Origin: Rhizobacter sp. AJA081-3
GTDB lineage: Bacteria; Pseudomonadota; Gammaproteobacteria; Burkholderiales; Burkholderiaceae_C
Length of the DNA stretch: 64,000 nucleotides
Reading direction: 5' to 3'
NCBI RefSeq assembly: GCF_017795745.1
Contig: NZ_CP059067.1
Span: forward strand, 558,001-622,000
Below the pieces are notes generated by a model. The model had not been told where the DNA came from, did not search any database, and saw nothing but the letters and a program-made list of their open reading frames with translations. Below, one piece after another: positions 1 through 10,186 of the stretch (positions are counted from its first letter, which is position 1; the number at the start of each line of letters is the position of its first letter). The position numbers and the translations under genes are program-made.

Positions 1-30
1 CGGCATGGCCGGTTCACTGCAGCGCAGCCG

Positions 31-59
31 GTGACATCTTGTTACGGCGCGGCTACAGT
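31..59 (+). promoter_or_regulatory. Candidate sigma-70 promoter of the riboswitch-protease transcript
   Basis: GTGACA at 31-36 (5/6 to TTGACA) and TACAGT at 54-59 are separated by exactly 17 bases. Transcription would start near 65-67, which is the 5' edge of the c-di-GMP aptamer. The position relative to the aptamer is what makes this more than a chance match. Seen in sequence; activity is inferred. Confidence 0.6.
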
Positions 60-61
60 CG

Positions 62-145
62 TCGTTTGTCGCAAACCTCGTGAAAGCGAGGGACGCAAAG
101 CCTCCGGCCTACAGCAGCAATGCCAGGGTAGCGGGGCTGCCGGAT
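62..145 (+). promoter_or_regulatory. Cyclic di-GMP-I (GEMM-I) riboswitch aptamer
   Basis: The GEMM-I core is present in order and spacing: GCAAACC (71-77), a CCTCG/CGAGG stem closed by a GAAA-type loop (76-91), GGGACGCAAAGCC (90-102), TCCGGCCTA (103-111) and GGTAGCGGGG (127-136) followed by CTGCC. These blocks match the family's conserved positions, including the tetraloop and its receptor helix. The aptamer lies in the leader of the secreted protease gene at 187. A hairpin (143-158) and an RBS-burying hairpin (161-181) follow, so control is probably at translation. Confidence 0.92.
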
Positions 146-160
146 CGCCTTCGCGATCTG

Positions 161-181
161 GCCTCGAACCCCCACCGAGGC
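161..181 (+). promoter_or_regulatory. RBS-sequestering hairpin (riboswitch expression platform)
   Basis: GCCTCG (161-166) pairs perfectly with CGAGGC (176-181) around a 9-base C-rich loop. The 3' arm contains GAGG (177-180), the only Shine-Dalgarno-like sequence, 6 bases before the ATG at 187. A second perfect hairpin, GATCGC/GCGATC, sits at 143-158 directly after the aptamer and could compete with the aptamer's 3' strand. No T-run follows either hairpin, so translational control fits better than termination. Confidence 0.65.
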
Positions 182-186
182 ATTCC

Positions 187-2115
187 ATGAAACACCGTTT
201 CCGACCGTGCGCGCTCGCGCTCGCCGCCGCAGCCTGCCTGGCCGCTCCCGCTCTGGCCTTCCAGCGTCCCGACACAGCCGATGTGTTGCGCGCAGCGATC
301 GCCGCGGCGCCTGTCACCGACCGCCTGATCGTCAAGTACCGCGATGCTGCCGCGGCGAACTCGCCGCGATCGCAGTTCGCGGCGCAAGTGGCGGCCAATC
401 GCCAAGGCGTCACGATCCGCCTGTTGCGACAGACCCTCTCCGGCGCGCATGTCTACAAGCTCGGCCGCTCGATGAGCCACGACGAGGCGGATGTGCTCGC
501 GGCGAGCCTGCGCGGCGGCGATGCCGCCGTCGAGTACGCCGAGCCCGACCGAATCCTGCAGCCGTTGATCGTGCCGGCCGATCCGATGTACACGAAACAA
601 TGGGCGCTGTCGGACGCGATCGGGGGCATCCGCGCACCGGCGGCCTGGGACAAGTCCAGCGGCGCCGGCATCGTCGTCGCAGTGGTCGACACCGGCGTGC
701 GGCCGCATGCGGACCTCGTCGCCAACCTGCTGCCGGGCTACGACTTCGTGGTCGACCCCTTCGTTTCGAACGACAACACGGCACGCGATGCCGATGCATC
801 CGACCCCGGCGATGCGGTCAGCGCGGGCCTTTGCGGGCCGGGCACGCCAGCGCGCAGCAGCTCGTGGCACGGCACCCACGTCGCGGGCATCGTCGGCGCG
901 GTCGCCGGCAACGGCACCGGCGTGGTCGGTGCCGCCTTCGGCGCCAAGGTCCAGTCGCTGCGCGCGCTCGGCCGCTGCGGCGGCTACACCTCCGACATCG
1001 CCGATGCGATCGTCTGGGCTGCGGGCGTGGCCGTCACCGGGCTGCCGGCCAATCCGACGCCGGCGCGCGTGATCAGCCTGTCGCTCGGTGGTACCGGCAG
1101 CTGCGACAGGACGTCGCAGGCCGCCATCACGCAGGCGCGGGCCAAGGGCGCCGTGGTGGTGGTGGCCGCGGGTAATGACAACGCCGACGCGAGCCGCACC
1201 ACGCCGGCCAACTGCAGCGGCGTCGTCGCCGTGGCGGCGACCAACGCGGCAGGCGGCAAGGCCTCGTACTCGAACACCGGTGCCAACGTCACGCTGGCCG
1301 CGCCGGGCGGCGACGCCGGTAGCGGCATCGTCTCGACGCTCAATGCCGGCACCACCACACCTGGCGCCGACGCCTATGCGGCCTACGCCGGCACGTCGAT
1401 GGCGACGCCCCACGTCAGCGCCGTGGCCGCGCTGATGCTGTCGGTGAACAAGAGCCTGACGCCGGATCAGGTGGGCACGATGCTGAAGGCCAGTGCGCGC
1501 GCCTTCCCGGCAGCGTGCAGCGGTTGCGGCAGCGGCATCGTCGATGCCCATGCGGCGGTGGCCCTGGCAATGGCGGCGGTGCCTGCACCGAAGCCGGCCC
1601 CCGCGCCGGCGCCGGCGCCCGCTCCGAAGCCCGCACCGACCCCTTCGCCCAAGCCCGCGCCGGCACCTGCCCCTGCGCCGGCCCCCAAGCCCGCTCCGGT
1701 TCCCGCACCGGCCCCTGCACCGAAGCCCGCACCCGCCCCTGCACCCGCGCCCTCGCCGGTGCCCACCGTGGTCGAGGCAGAGTCCAACGACACCTTCGCG
1801 AAAGCACAGGCCATCGCCGGTACGCCCACGGTGATCTCGGGCACGCTCGCCAGCACGGCCGACGTCGACTTCTATCGCATCACCATCGCGGCCGGTCGCC
1901 GCGTCGTGGCCACGCTGCCGGGCAACACCGCCGTCGGTTTCGGTCTCGGCGTCTACCTGTCGGCAACCCAGCCGCTCGGGCAGATCCAGGCGAGCCCGGG
2001 GCAGGCGCTGTCGTTCACCATCAGCAACAGCGGCACCACGGCCGTCACGGTGGCCTTGCGCGTCTCGCGCGCGTCTGGCGGCACCGCAAGCTACAAGCTC
2101 AGCCTCGCGCCTTGA
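187..2115 (+). CDS. Secreted S8 family (subtilisin-like) serine protease with PPC domain
   Basis: A 642-residue exported endopeptidase. The start at 187 is chosen because it gives a clean Sec signal peptide (about residues 1-24, ending ALA) and follows the GAGG site; the frame stays open upstream but runs through the riboswitch. After an N-terminal propeptide/inhibitor-like stretch comes the peptidase domain with the full triad: Asp168 (DTG), His228 (HGTHVAG) and Ser404 (GTSMATPH). A linker of Ala-Pro-Lys repeats (bases about 1579-1764) leads to a C-terminal pre-peptidase C-terminal (PPC) beta-domain beginning at ESNDT. Family knowledge: an extracellular protease. Regulation by c-di-GMP is inferred from the leader. 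Confidence 0.93.
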   Translation: MKHRFRPCALALAAAACLAAPALAFQRPDTADVLRAAIAAAPVTDRLIVKYRDAAAANSPRSQFAAQVAANRQGVTIRLLRQTLSGAHVYKLGRSMSHDEADVLAASLRGGDAAVEYAEPDRILQPLIVPADPMYTKQWALSDAIGGIRAPAAWDKSSGAGIVVAVVDTGVRPHADLVANLLPGYDFVVDPFVSNDNTARDADASDPGDAVSAGLCGPGTPARSSSWHGTHVAGIVGAVAGNGTGVVGAAFGAKVQSLRALGRCGGYTSDIADAIVWAAGVAVTGLPANPTPARVISLSLGGTGSCDRTSQAAITQARAKGAVVVVAAGNDNADASRTTPANCSGVVAVAATNAAGGKASYSNTGANVTLAAPGGDAGSGIVSTLNAGTTTPGADAYAAYAGTSMATPHVSAVAALMLSVNKSLTPDQVGTMLKASARAFPAACSGCGSGIVDAHAAVALAMAAVPAPKPAPAPAPAPAPKPAPTPSPKPAPAPAPAPAPKPAPVPAPAPAPKPAPAPAPAPSPVPTVVEAESNDTFAKAQAIAGTPTVISGTLASTADVDFYRITIAAGRRVVATLPGNTAVGFGLGVYLSATQPLGQIQASPGQALSFTISNSGTTAVTVALRVSRASGGTASYKLSLAP

Positions 2116-2142
2116 GTCGGCCCGGGCCTCGATAATCGGCGC

Positions 2143-2601
2143 ATGCCAGCCGATTTCGAGCCCCTGCACGACGCACGCGCCGATTGCGTGCTGTGCCGCC
2201 AGCACACCGGCGTGCCGCTGTGGCAGGACGCCGCCTGGCGCGTGATCCGTGCCGAGGATGGCGACTTCCCGGCGTACTACCGGGTCATCGCGCGCCACCA
2301 TGTGGGCGAGTTCTCGGCGCTGCTGGCGCCGGAGCGGCAGCGTTGCATGGATCTGGTCTGCGCCATCGAGCGGGTGCTGATCGACTGCCTGCAGCCGACG
2401 AAGGTCAACCTCGCCGCGCTGGGCAACATGGTGCCGCACCTGCACTGGCACGTGATCGCGCGCTTCGACTGGGACAGCCAGTTCCCCCAGGCCGTGTGGG
2501 GCCCGCGGCAACGCGAGGTGCCCGGCGGTGCGTTGGCGCGGCTGGGCATGCCCCTGGACGAACTCGATGCCATGGTCGTCGAGGCTCTCGCGTCGGCCTG
2601 A
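2143..2601 (+). CDS. HIT family protein (histidine triad nucleotide hydrolase-like)
   Basis: 152 residues with the histidine-triad signature near the C-terminal half (PHLHWHVIARF). Family members hydrolyse or transfer nucleotidyl groups; the substrate here is unknown. A Cys pair (CVLC) lies near the N-terminus. In related Burkholderiales a HIT gene precedes the DUF971/ubiE genes, as here. No Shine-Dalgarno is visible. GATAAT at 2131-2136 lies exactly six bases before the ATG, suggesting a leaderless transcript. Confidence 0.85.
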   Translation: MPADFEPLHDARADCVLCRQHTGVPLWQDAAWRVIRAEDGDFPAYYRVIARHHVGEFSALLAPERQRCMDLVCAIERVLIDCLQPTKVNLAALGNMVPHLHWHVIARFDWDSQFPQAVWGPRQREVPGGALARLGMPLDELDAMVVEALASA

Positions 2602-2773
2602 GCCGCCGTAGCGAGGCGCCTCTGAAAGTGCGCAGCGCAGGCGGCTCAGTTCAGGCCGACGCTGGCCAGCTTCGCAGGGCCCTCGCTTTGGCCTGACCGG
2701 CGTCAATGCCCCTGATCGCATCGCGACAGACGCTTCGCTACACTGCGGCCGGCTCACTCATCGAAGCGTTCCC

Positions 2774-3190
2774 ATGGCCGGCCTCAGCAATTCCACTCCT
2801 CAACCCACGGCCATCACCGTGCACCAGCAATCGCGTGTGCTCGAAGTCGGCTTTTCCGACGGACAGACCTTCCGCATCCCGTTCGAGCTGATGCGCATCT
2901 ACTCGCCCTCCGCCGAGGTGCAGGGCCACGGCCCCGGCCAGGAAGTGCTGCAGACCGGCAAGCGCGAGGTCGAGCTGACGGAGCTCGAGCCGGTGGGCAA
3001 CTACGCCGTCCAGCCGACCTTCAGCGACGGCCACAACAGCGGCATCTTCTCCTGGGACTACCTGTACTTCCTCGGCTCGCAGGAAGCGCAGCTGTGGGCA
3101 CAGTACGAGGAACGCCTGCAGGCAGCCGGCATGCAGCGCGATGCCGACATGCCGGCGGCCGCCGGCGCGGGCTGCGGCCACCACCACTGA
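2774..3190 (+). CDS. DUF971 (gamma-butyrobetaine hydroxylase-like N-terminal domain) protein
   Basis: A 138-residue protein consisting of a single DUF971 domain, recognisable from the [11 protein letters not shown]-type start and the [15 protein letters not shown] segment, which matches the N-terminal domain of gamma-butyrobetaine hydroxylases. The C-terminus ends in a Cys-Gly-His3 tail that could bind metal. The biochemical role of the stand-alone domain is not established; proteins of this family have been linked to iron-sulfur handling. It sits 10 bases upstream of ubiE and is probably co-transcribed with it. Confidence 0.85.
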   Translation: MAGLSNSTPQPTAITVHQQSRVLEVGFSDGQTFRIPFELMRIYSPSAEVQGHGPGQEVLQTGKREVELTELEPVGNYAVQPTFSDGHNSGIFSWDYLYFLGSQEAQLWAQYEERLQAAGMQRDADMPAAAGAGCGHHH

Positions 3191-3200
3191 GCGAGACGCC

Positions 3201-3932
3201 ATGAGCCAGACGCATTTCGGTTTCCAGACCGTCGACGAGGCCGCCAAGGCCCGGAAGGTCCGCGGCGTGTTCGACTCCGTCGCGTCGAAGTACGACGTGA
3301 TGAACGACCTGATGTCCATGGGCCTGCATCGCGCCTGGAAGGCCTACACCGTGTCGGTGGCCAACCTGCGCCCCGGCGACCGCGTACTCGACCTGGCAGG
3401 CGGCACCGGTGACCTGGCCCGCGCCTTCGCGAAGAAGGTCGGCGCGAGCGGCACCGTGGTGCACACCGACATCAACGAGGCCATGCTGCAGCGTGGCCGC
3501 GACCGCCTGCTCGACGAGGGGGTGGTGCTGCCCACGGTGATCTGCGACGCCGAGGTGCTGCCCTTTCCCACCGCCAGCTTCGACCTGGTCAGCGTGGCCT
3601 TCGGCCTGCGCAACATGACCCACAAGGACCGCGCGCTGGCCGAAATGAACCGCGTGCTCCGGCCGGGCGGCCGTCTGCTGGTGCTCGAGTTCTCGAAGAT
3701 CGCACCGCCGCTGGCCAAGGCCTACGACTGGTATTCGTTCAACATCCTGCCGCGCATCGGGCAGCTCGTGGCCGGCGATGCGGACAGTTATCGCTACCTG
3801 GCCGAATCGATCCGCATGCACCCGGGTCAGGCCGAACTCAAGGCGATGATGAAGAGCGCCGGCTTCGCCCACGTCGACGTGCACAACCTCAGCGCCGGCG
3901 TCGTCGCGCTGCACGTGGGCATCAAGTGCTGA
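3201..3932 (+). CDS. ubiE: UbiE: demethylmenaquinone / 2-polyprenyl-methoxybenzoquinol methyltransferase
   Basis: 243-residue class I SAM-dependent C-methyltransferase of ubiquinone synthesis. Start ATG 3201 gives the usual N-terminus. Motifs: [16 protein letters not shown], the SAM-binding [12 protein letters not shown], a NMTHKDRAL segment and the C-terminal [12 protein letters not shown]. It is followed with overlap by the Tim44-domain gene. A second, diverged copy lies at 26263-26997 next to a menA-like gene. This copy, in the conserved DUF971-ubiE-Tim44 order, is taken as the ubiquinone enzyme. Confidence 0.93.
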   Translation: MSQTHFGFQTVDEAAKARKVRGVFDSVASKYDVMNDLMSMGLHRAWKAYTVSVANLRPGDRVLDLAGGTGDLARAFAKKVGASGTVVHTDINEAMLQRGRDRLLDEGVVLPTVICDAEVLPFPTASFDLVSVAFGLRNMTHKDRALAEMNRVLRPGGRLLVLEFSKIAPPLAKAYDWYSFNILPRIGQLVAGDADSYRYLAESIRMHPGQAELKAMMKSAGFAHVDVHNLSAGVVALHVGIKC

Positions 3933-4606
3933 GAGGCGCGAACTCGCTGCGCCTGCCGTTCGCCGGCGTGCTGCTGCTGGCCGCCCTGTGGGTCTTGCCG
4001 CGCGAAGCCTCGGCGGCTGCGTTGACGGGCCTGAGCACCTCCCTCGGCCTGGCCGGCTCGCTGCTCGCCGTGCTGGCCTTGCAGGGCGGCTCGCCCGGCC
4101 ACGCCGCCGCGCTGCTCGGCACGGCCATGCTGCTGCTCCTGCTGCTGGTCGCGGCCAGGCGTTCGCACACGGGCTTCGCTCGGGTGCTGCCGCGCTGGCT
4201 TCAGCGTCGGGCCGGCCGGCCGATGCTCGCGCGAGCGGTGCGCAGTGAAGGCGAACGTCAGTTGCTCGGCATGGCGCGTGCGCAGTTCCTCGAACTGCAA
4301 TCGGCCTGGGACCGTGGCGACCTCGACGCCTTGCGCCAGCTCACCACCGAGTCGATGTTCGACGAACTGGCCGCCCAGCTGCCCCATCGCGGCGCCGAGC
4401 CGAACCGCACCGACGTGCTCTCGGTCGAGGCTCACCTGATCTCGCACGAGGCCGTCGGCCCGATGGAGCTGGCGAGCATCGAGTTCAGCGGCATGGTGCG
4501 AGAGTCCGCGGAACTCGGCGCGATGCCGTTCCGCGAGGTGTGGATGCTGGCCCGCCAGCAGCCCGAGAGCGGCTGGCGCCTGGCCCGGCAGCAGGCGCTG
4601 CTCTAG
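3926..4606 (+). CDS. Tim44-like domain protein
   Basis: 226 residues, GTG start at 3926 overlapping the last codons of ubiE by 7 bases. An N-terminal signal/anchor (ending around ASAAAL) and a second hydrophobic stretch rich in leucine precede a C-terminal Tim44-like domain (from about [18 protein letters not shown] to [10 protein letters not shown]). This domain binds membranes in other proteins. Its constant position between ubiE and ubiJB in Burkholderiales suggests a link to quinone synthesis, but this is context only. Confidence 0.75.
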   Translation: MLRGANSLRLPFAGVLLLAALWVLPREASAAALTGLSTSLGLAGSLLAVLALQGGSPGHAAALLGTAMLLLLLLVAARRSHTGFARVLPRWLQRRAGRPMLARAVRSEGERQLLGMARAQFLELQSAWDRGDLDALRQLTTESMFDELAAQLPHRGAEPNRTDVLSVEAHLISHEAVGPMELASIEFSGMVRESAELGAMPFREVWMLARQQPESGWRLARQQALL

Positions 4607-4619
4607 GGCCGCCGGGGGT

Positions 4620-5900
<1,281 letters not shown>

Positions 5901-5920
5901 GCGAATGTTTCCTTCTTCTC

Positions 5921-6928
5921 TCAGGCCTTGAAATAGTTTCGATACCACTGCACGAAGCGGCCGACGCCTTCGGTCACCGGCGTGGCGGGGCGGAAGTCGG
6001 TCCACGACTCCAGCTCGGACACATCGGCCGAGGTGGCTGGCACGTCGCCGTCCTGCATCGGCAGGTATTCCTTCTGCGCGGTCTTGCCGAGCGCGCCTTC
6101 GATCGCCTCGATGAAGGCCATCAGCGGCACCGGGTCGTTGTTGCCGATGTTGAACACGCGGTAGGGCGCGTTGCTGCGCGCCGGATCGGGGGATGCGGCG
6201 TCGAAGCCGGAGTCCACCGTGGCCGGGCGGTCGAGCACGCGCACCACGCCGTTGGCGATGTCGTCGATGTAGGTGAAGTCGCGAACCATCTTGCCGTGGT
6301 TGAACACCTTGATCGGCTCGCCGGCGAGGATCGCCTTGGTGAACAGGAACAGCGCCATGTCGGGCCGGCCCCAGGGGCCGTACACCGTGAAGAAGCGCAG
6401 CCCGGTGGTGGGCAGGCGGAACAGGTGGCTGTAGGTGTGCGCCATCAGCTCGTTGGCCTTCTTGGTGGCGGCGTACAGGCTGACCGGGTGGTCGATGTTG
6501 TGGTGCTCCGAGAACGGCATCGCGGTGTTGCCGCCGTAGACGCTCGAACTCGACGCATAGGCCAGGTGCTGCACCGCGTTGTGGCGGCAGCCCTCGAGGA
6601 TGTTGGTGAAGCCGACGATGTTGCTGTCGATGTACGCGTGCGGGTTGACCAGCGAGTAGCGAACGCCGGCCTGTGCCGCCAGGTGCACCACGCGGTCGAA
6701 CTTCTCGTCGGCGAACAGCTTCGCGATGCCTTCGCGGTCGGCCACGTCCATCTTGACGAAGCGGAAGTTGGCATTCGGCGTCAACCGGGCGAGGCGGTCG
6801 AGCTTGAGCTGCACGTCGTAGTAGTCGTTCAGGTTGTCCAGGCCCACCACGCTGTCGCCACGTGCCAGCAGGATCTGCGACACGTGCATGCCGATGAAGC
6901 CGGCGGCGCCGGTGACGAGGACTTTCAT
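5921..6928 (-). CDS. NAD-dependent epimerase, UDP-glucuronate 4-epimerase type
   Basis: 335-residue short-chain dehydrogenase/reductase. ATG 6928 gives [13 protein letters not shown] as Rossmann start. Ser-Tyr-Lys catalytic residues are visible as SSSVYGG and [11 protein letters not shown]. The [13 protein letters not shown] stretch after the first fold is typical of UDP-glucuronate/galacturonate epimerases (CapI/WbpP-like). It is 20 bases upstream of the dehydrogenase, which makes UDP-uronates, so the two probably act in sequence. Substrate assignment is by similarity only. Confidence 0.87.
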   Translation of the reverse strand: MKVLVTGAAGFIGMHVSQILLARGDSVVGLDNLNDYYDVQLKLDRLARLTPNANFRFVKMDVADREGIAKLFADEKFDRVVHLAAQAGVRYSLVNPHAYIDSNIVGFTNILEGCRHNAVQHLAYASSSSVYGGNTAMPFSEHHNIDHPVSLYAATKKANELMAHTYSHLFRLPTTGLRFFTVYGPWGRPDMALFLFTKAILAGEPIKVFNHGKMVRDFTYIDDIANGVVRVLDRPATVDSGFDAASPDPARSNAPYRVFNIGNNDPVPLMAFIEAIEGALGKTAQKEYLPMQDGDVPATSADVSELESWTDFRPATPVTEGVGRFVQWYRNYFKA

Positions 6929-7036
6929 GGTGGTGTCTGGTTTGCTGCGGGCCAAGGCCCTGAGGTCAATAGGGATTGTCCTTGAAGGCGGGCGATAAAC
7001 GCACCCGCCCGTTCAGGGGCATGTGTGGCGGCGCAA

Positions 7037-8485
7037 CTACTTCACGCGGCCGTAGGTGTCTTCGAAACGAACGATGTCGTCCTCGCCGAGATAGCTGCCG
7101 GACTGCACCTCGATGATCTCCAGCGGTACCTTGCCCGGATTGGACAGGCGGTGCTTCTCGCCCAGCGGGATGTAGGTGCTCTGGTTCTCCGACAGCAGGA
7201 TCACCCTGTCGCCGCAGGTGACCTCCGCGGTGCCGCTGACCACGATCCAGTGTTCCGCGCGATGGTGGTGCATCTGCAGGCTCAACGAGGCGCCCGGCTT
7301 GACCAGGATGCGCTTGACCTGGAACCGCTCGCCCGCGTCGATGCTGTCGTACCAGCCCCAGGGGCGGTGCACCTGGCGGTGCAGCGTCTGTTCGCTGCGG
7401 CCGGCGCGGTCGAGCTCGGCGACGATCTGCTTGACCTCCTGGCTGCGGCTGCGATCGGTCACGAGCACGGCGTCGGGCGTTTCGACCACGACCACGTTGT
7501 CCAGCCCGACCACGCCGACCAGGCGGCTGGCCGCGTGCACGAGCGAATTGCGGCTGTCGCGCAGCAGCACATCGCCGTGGCTGGCGTTGCCGGCATCGTC
7601 CTTCTCGCTGACCTGCCAGACGGCCTCCCAGGCGCCGAGGTCGTTCCATCCGGCCGCCAGCGGCACCATGCGCAGCGAGAAGGCGCCGGGTTCGGCGGCC
7701 ACCGGTTCCATCACCGCGTAGTCGATCGATTCGGACGGGATCGTGGCGAAGGCCTCGCGGCCGGGACGCACGAAGGCGGCGTCGAGGCTTCGCGCCTGCC
7801 ATGCTGCCCGCGTGGCCGCTGCAATGTCGGCGCGGCAGCGTTCGATCGCCGCCAGCCACACCGAGGCGCGCACCACGAACATGCCGCTGTTCCAGAAGTA
7901 CTGGCCCTCGGCCAGGTAACGCTTCGCGGTGGCGAGGTCGGGCTTCTCGACGAAGCGCTCCACCATCATGCTGCCGGCCGCGCCCGCTGCCTTGATGTAT
8001 CCGTAGCCGGTCTCGGGGCGGTCGGGTGCCACGCCGAGGATGACGATGGCGCCTTCGGCTGCCTGGCGCACGGCGCGTTGCAGCGCCGCGGTGAAGGCAG
8101 GCTCGTCAATCACCGTCTGGTCGGCCGGCGTGACGGCCAGCACCGGATCGGCGCCGGCCTCGACCGCCTGCAGGGCGGCCAGCGTCATGGCCGGCGCGGT
8201 GTTGCGTCCCATCGGCTCGAGCAGCAGAGTCGCTGCGCCGATCTGAATCTCGCGCAACTGCTCCAGCACCAGGAAACGGTGCTCCTCGTTGCCGACGACG
8301 CAGGTGGGTGCGACGCGGATGTCGGGTGCCGCCAGTGCCGCCAGGCGCTGCGCCGCCTGCTGGAACAGGCTGCGGTCGCCCTGCAGCACCAGGAACTGCT
8401 TGGGAAACTGCGCACGCGACAGCGGCCACAGCCGCGTGCCGCTGCCTCCGGCCATCACCACGGGTTGGAGGTCGATGGGCGTCAT
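7037..8485 (-). CDS. manC: Mannose-1-phosphate guanylyltransferase / mannose-6-phosphate isomerase (ManC type)
   Basis: 482 residues, full length for the bifunctional type II family. The N-terminal nucleotidyltransferase has GGSGTRLWPLSR and FPKQFL. The C-terminal cupin isomerase domain has HRPWGWYDSID, VKPGASLSLQMHHHRAEHW and the GEKHRL motif. It supplies GDP-mannose for exopolysaccharide or lipopolysaccharide. A 108-base gap separates it from the downstream epimerase; it contains a 6-bp GC hairpin (6987-7009) without a T-run. It is 7 bases downstream of galE. Confidence 0.93.
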   Translation of the reverse strand: MTPIDLQPVVMAGGSGTRLWPLSRAQFPKQFLVLQGDRSLFQQAAQRLAALAAPDIRVAPTCVVGNEEHRFLVLEQLREIQIGAATLLLEPMGRNTAPAMTLAALQAVEAGADPVLAVTPADQTVIDEPAFTAALQRAVRQAAEGAIVILGVAPDRPETGYGYIKAAGAAGSMMVERFVEKPDLATAKRYLAEGQYFWNSGMFVVRASVWLAAIERCRADIAAATRAAWQARSLDAAFVRPGREAFATIPSESIDYAVMEPVAAEPGAFSLRMVPLAAGWNDLGAWEAVWQVSEKDDAGNASHGDVLLRDSRNSLVHAASRLVGVVGLDNVVVVETPDAVLVTDRSRSQEVKQIVAELDRAGRSEQTLHRQVHRPWGWYDSIDAGERFQVKRILVKPGASLSLQMHHHRAEHWIVVSGTAEVTCGDRVILLSENQSTYIPLGEKHRLSNPGKVPLEIIEVQSGSYLGEDDIVRFEDTYGRVK

Positions 8486-8492
8486 GGGCGAT

Positions 8493-9542
8493 TCAGGAAA
8501 GGGACTGGCTCAACGGGGCGGCTTCGAAACCGTTCGGGTTCATCGACTGCCAGCGCCAGCTGTCGGCGCACATCGCGTCGAGGTCGCGCGTGGCGCGCCA
8601 GCCGAGCAGCCGCTGGGCCAGCGACGGGTCAGCGTAGCACGCGGCCACGTCGCCGGGGCGGCGCGGCATGATCGTGTAGGGGACACGGCGCCCGCTGGCG
8701 CGTTCGAAGGCCTGCACCACCTCGAGCACGCTGTGGCCGCGGCCGGTGCCCAGGTTGACGGTCAGCGAGGCGCCATCGCCGAGCAGCCGCTGCAGCGCGG
8801 CGACGTGGCCATCGGCGAGGTCGAGCACGTGGATGTAGTCGCGCACGCCGGTGCCGTCAGGCGTGTCGTAGTCATTGCCGTAGACGCTGAGCTTTTCGCG
8901 CAGGCCCACGGCGACCTGCGTGACATAGGGCATCAGGTTGTTCGGCACGCCCTGGGGCGCCTCGCCGATCAGGCCGCTCGCGTGCGCACCCACGGGGTTG
9001 AAGTAGCGCAGCAGCGCGATCGCCCAGCCCGGCTCGGATTGCCCCAGGTCGCGCAGGATGTTCTCGCCCATCAGCTTGGTGGCGCCGTAGGGGTTGGTCG
9101 TCGAAAGCGGCGAATCCTCGGTGATCGGCAGTCGCTCCGGCTGGCCGTACACCGTCGCGCTGGAGCTGAACACCAGGCGCCGGCAGCCATGACGCTGCAT
9201 CGTGCTGGCCAGAGTGAGCAGGCCGCCGATGTTGTTGCGGTAATAGGCCAGCGGCTTGGCGCTGCTCTCGCCCACCGACTTGAAGGCGGCGAAGTGCACC
9301 ACTGCATCGATGCGCTGGCGCTGGAAAAGCGACTCCAATGCGGCCTCGTCGCACACATCCATGCGCTCGAAGTCCGGCCGCTGGCCCGACAGGCGCTGGA
9401 GCCGGTTCAGCACCTCGGGCGAGCTGTTCGAGAAGTCGTCCAGCCCGAGCACGCGCAGCCCCGCGGCCTGCAGTGCGAGCCAGGTGTGCGATGCGATGTA
9501 GCCGGTGGCACCGGTGAGGGAGGATGGTGGGGCGTGGTTCAT
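8493..9542 (-). CDS. galE: UDP-glucose 4-epimerase GalE
   Basis: 349 residues, about the family length. Recognisable segments: LTGATGYIASH (dinucleotide site), NNIGGLLTLA, SSSATVYG, NPYGATKLMGE with the Tyr-Lys pair, YFNPVGAH and TGVRDYIHVLDLADGH. It interconverts UDP-glucose and UDP-galactose. Oddity: the first beta-strand before LTG reads APPSS instead of the usual hydrophobic ILV-type strand; see findings for a possible pair of compensating indels in C-runs. Start ATG 9542 is the only one that suits the fold. First gene of the precursor set. Confidence 0.9.
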   Translation of the reverse strand: MNHAPPSSLTGATGYIASHTWLALQAAGLRVLGLDDFSNSSPEVLNRLQRLSGQRPDFERMDVCDEAALESLFQRQRIDAVVHFAAFKSVGESSAKPLAYYRNNIGGLLTLASTMQRHGCRRLVFSSSATVYGQPERLPITEDSPLSTTNPYGATKLMGENILRDLGQSEPGWAIALLRYFNPVGAHASGLIGEAPQGVPNNLMPYVTQVAVGLREKLSVYGNDYDTPDGTGVRDYIHVLDLADGHVAALQRLLGDGASLTVNLGTGRGHSVLEVVQAFERASGRRVPYTIMPRRPGDVAACYADPSLAQRLLGWRATRDLDAMCADSWRWQSMNPNGFEAAPLSQSLS

Positions 9543-9634
9543 CGGTTCGGTGTCGGCGGATTCTGGGCCCGGCCACTTCGCGGGCCGCCCTTGAATCTGG
9601 GGGGACATTGTGACGCCGTGCCTACAATCCGTGA

Positions 9635-10186
9635 ATGCTGCACAGCTTGCAAGCGCTCGCATCGACGGCGGTCATCGAGCGCGCCATCCTCCTCGCCAAC
9701 CATCTGATCGCCAGCGAACCGGTCGCCGCCCAGCGCCTGCGTGAGCACAGCGGGCGCAGCGTGCTGCTGCACCTGGAGGGCTGGCCGTCGCTGCTGCCGG
9801 CCCTGCCGCCGCTGGCGCTGCGTTTCACCGCCGCCGGCCTGCTCGAGTGGTGCGGCGACGAAGTGCCCGAGGTGCCTGACCTGCGCGTCTCGGTGGACGC
9901 TTCGAACCCCGCCCTGGCACTGGTGCGCTCACTGGCCGGAGACAGGCCGCGCATCGAGGTCGCCGGCGACGCGCAGCTCGCCACCGACGTCAACTGGCTG
10001 TTCGACAACCTGCGCTGGGACTTCGAGGACGACCTCGCCCGCCTCGTCGGCGATGCGCCCGCGCGCGAGCTGTCGCGCTTCGGCCGCAGCGTGGCCGGCG
10101 CGATGCGCGAGGCGGTGCGCGCCATCGGCAGCGTGGCCTCGCGCCTGCGCGGGGGCGGCGAGGGCGGCGGACCGACTCCGCGATGA
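9635..10186 (+). CDS. ubiJ: UbiJ: ubiquinone biosynthesis accessory factor (SCP2 domain)
   Basis: 183 residues with an SCP2 lipid-binding domain in the first 100 residues ([11 protein letters not shown] region) and an Arg/Ala-rich C-terminal helix. In Escherichia coli UbiJ binds lipid intermediates in the soluble ubiquinone complex. The gene overlaps ubiB by ATGA (10183-10186), so translation is coupled. There is no Shine-Dalgarno. TACAAT at 9623-9628 sits exactly six bases before the ATG, which fits a leaderless message. Confidence 0.87.
   Translation: MLHSLQALASTAVIERAILLANHLIASEPVAAQRLREHSGRSVLLHLEGWPSLLPALPPLALRFTAAGLLEWCGDEVPEVPDLRVSVDASNPALALVRSLAGDRPRIEVAGDAQLATDVNWLFDNLRWDFEDDLARLVGDAPARELSRFGRSVAGAMREAVRAIGSVASRLRGGGEGGGPTPR

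Noticed and set aside
1579-1770. Direct repeats rich in GCGCCGGCGCC-type units
   Set aside because: They encode the Ala-Pro-Lys linker of the protease, not a CRISPR or satellite.
109-2757. An 882-codon open frame on the minus strand opposite the protease
   Set aside because: Arg/Gly/His-rich, no domain, and fully opposite a clear signal-peptide protease with intact triad. High GC keeps the antisense frame open.
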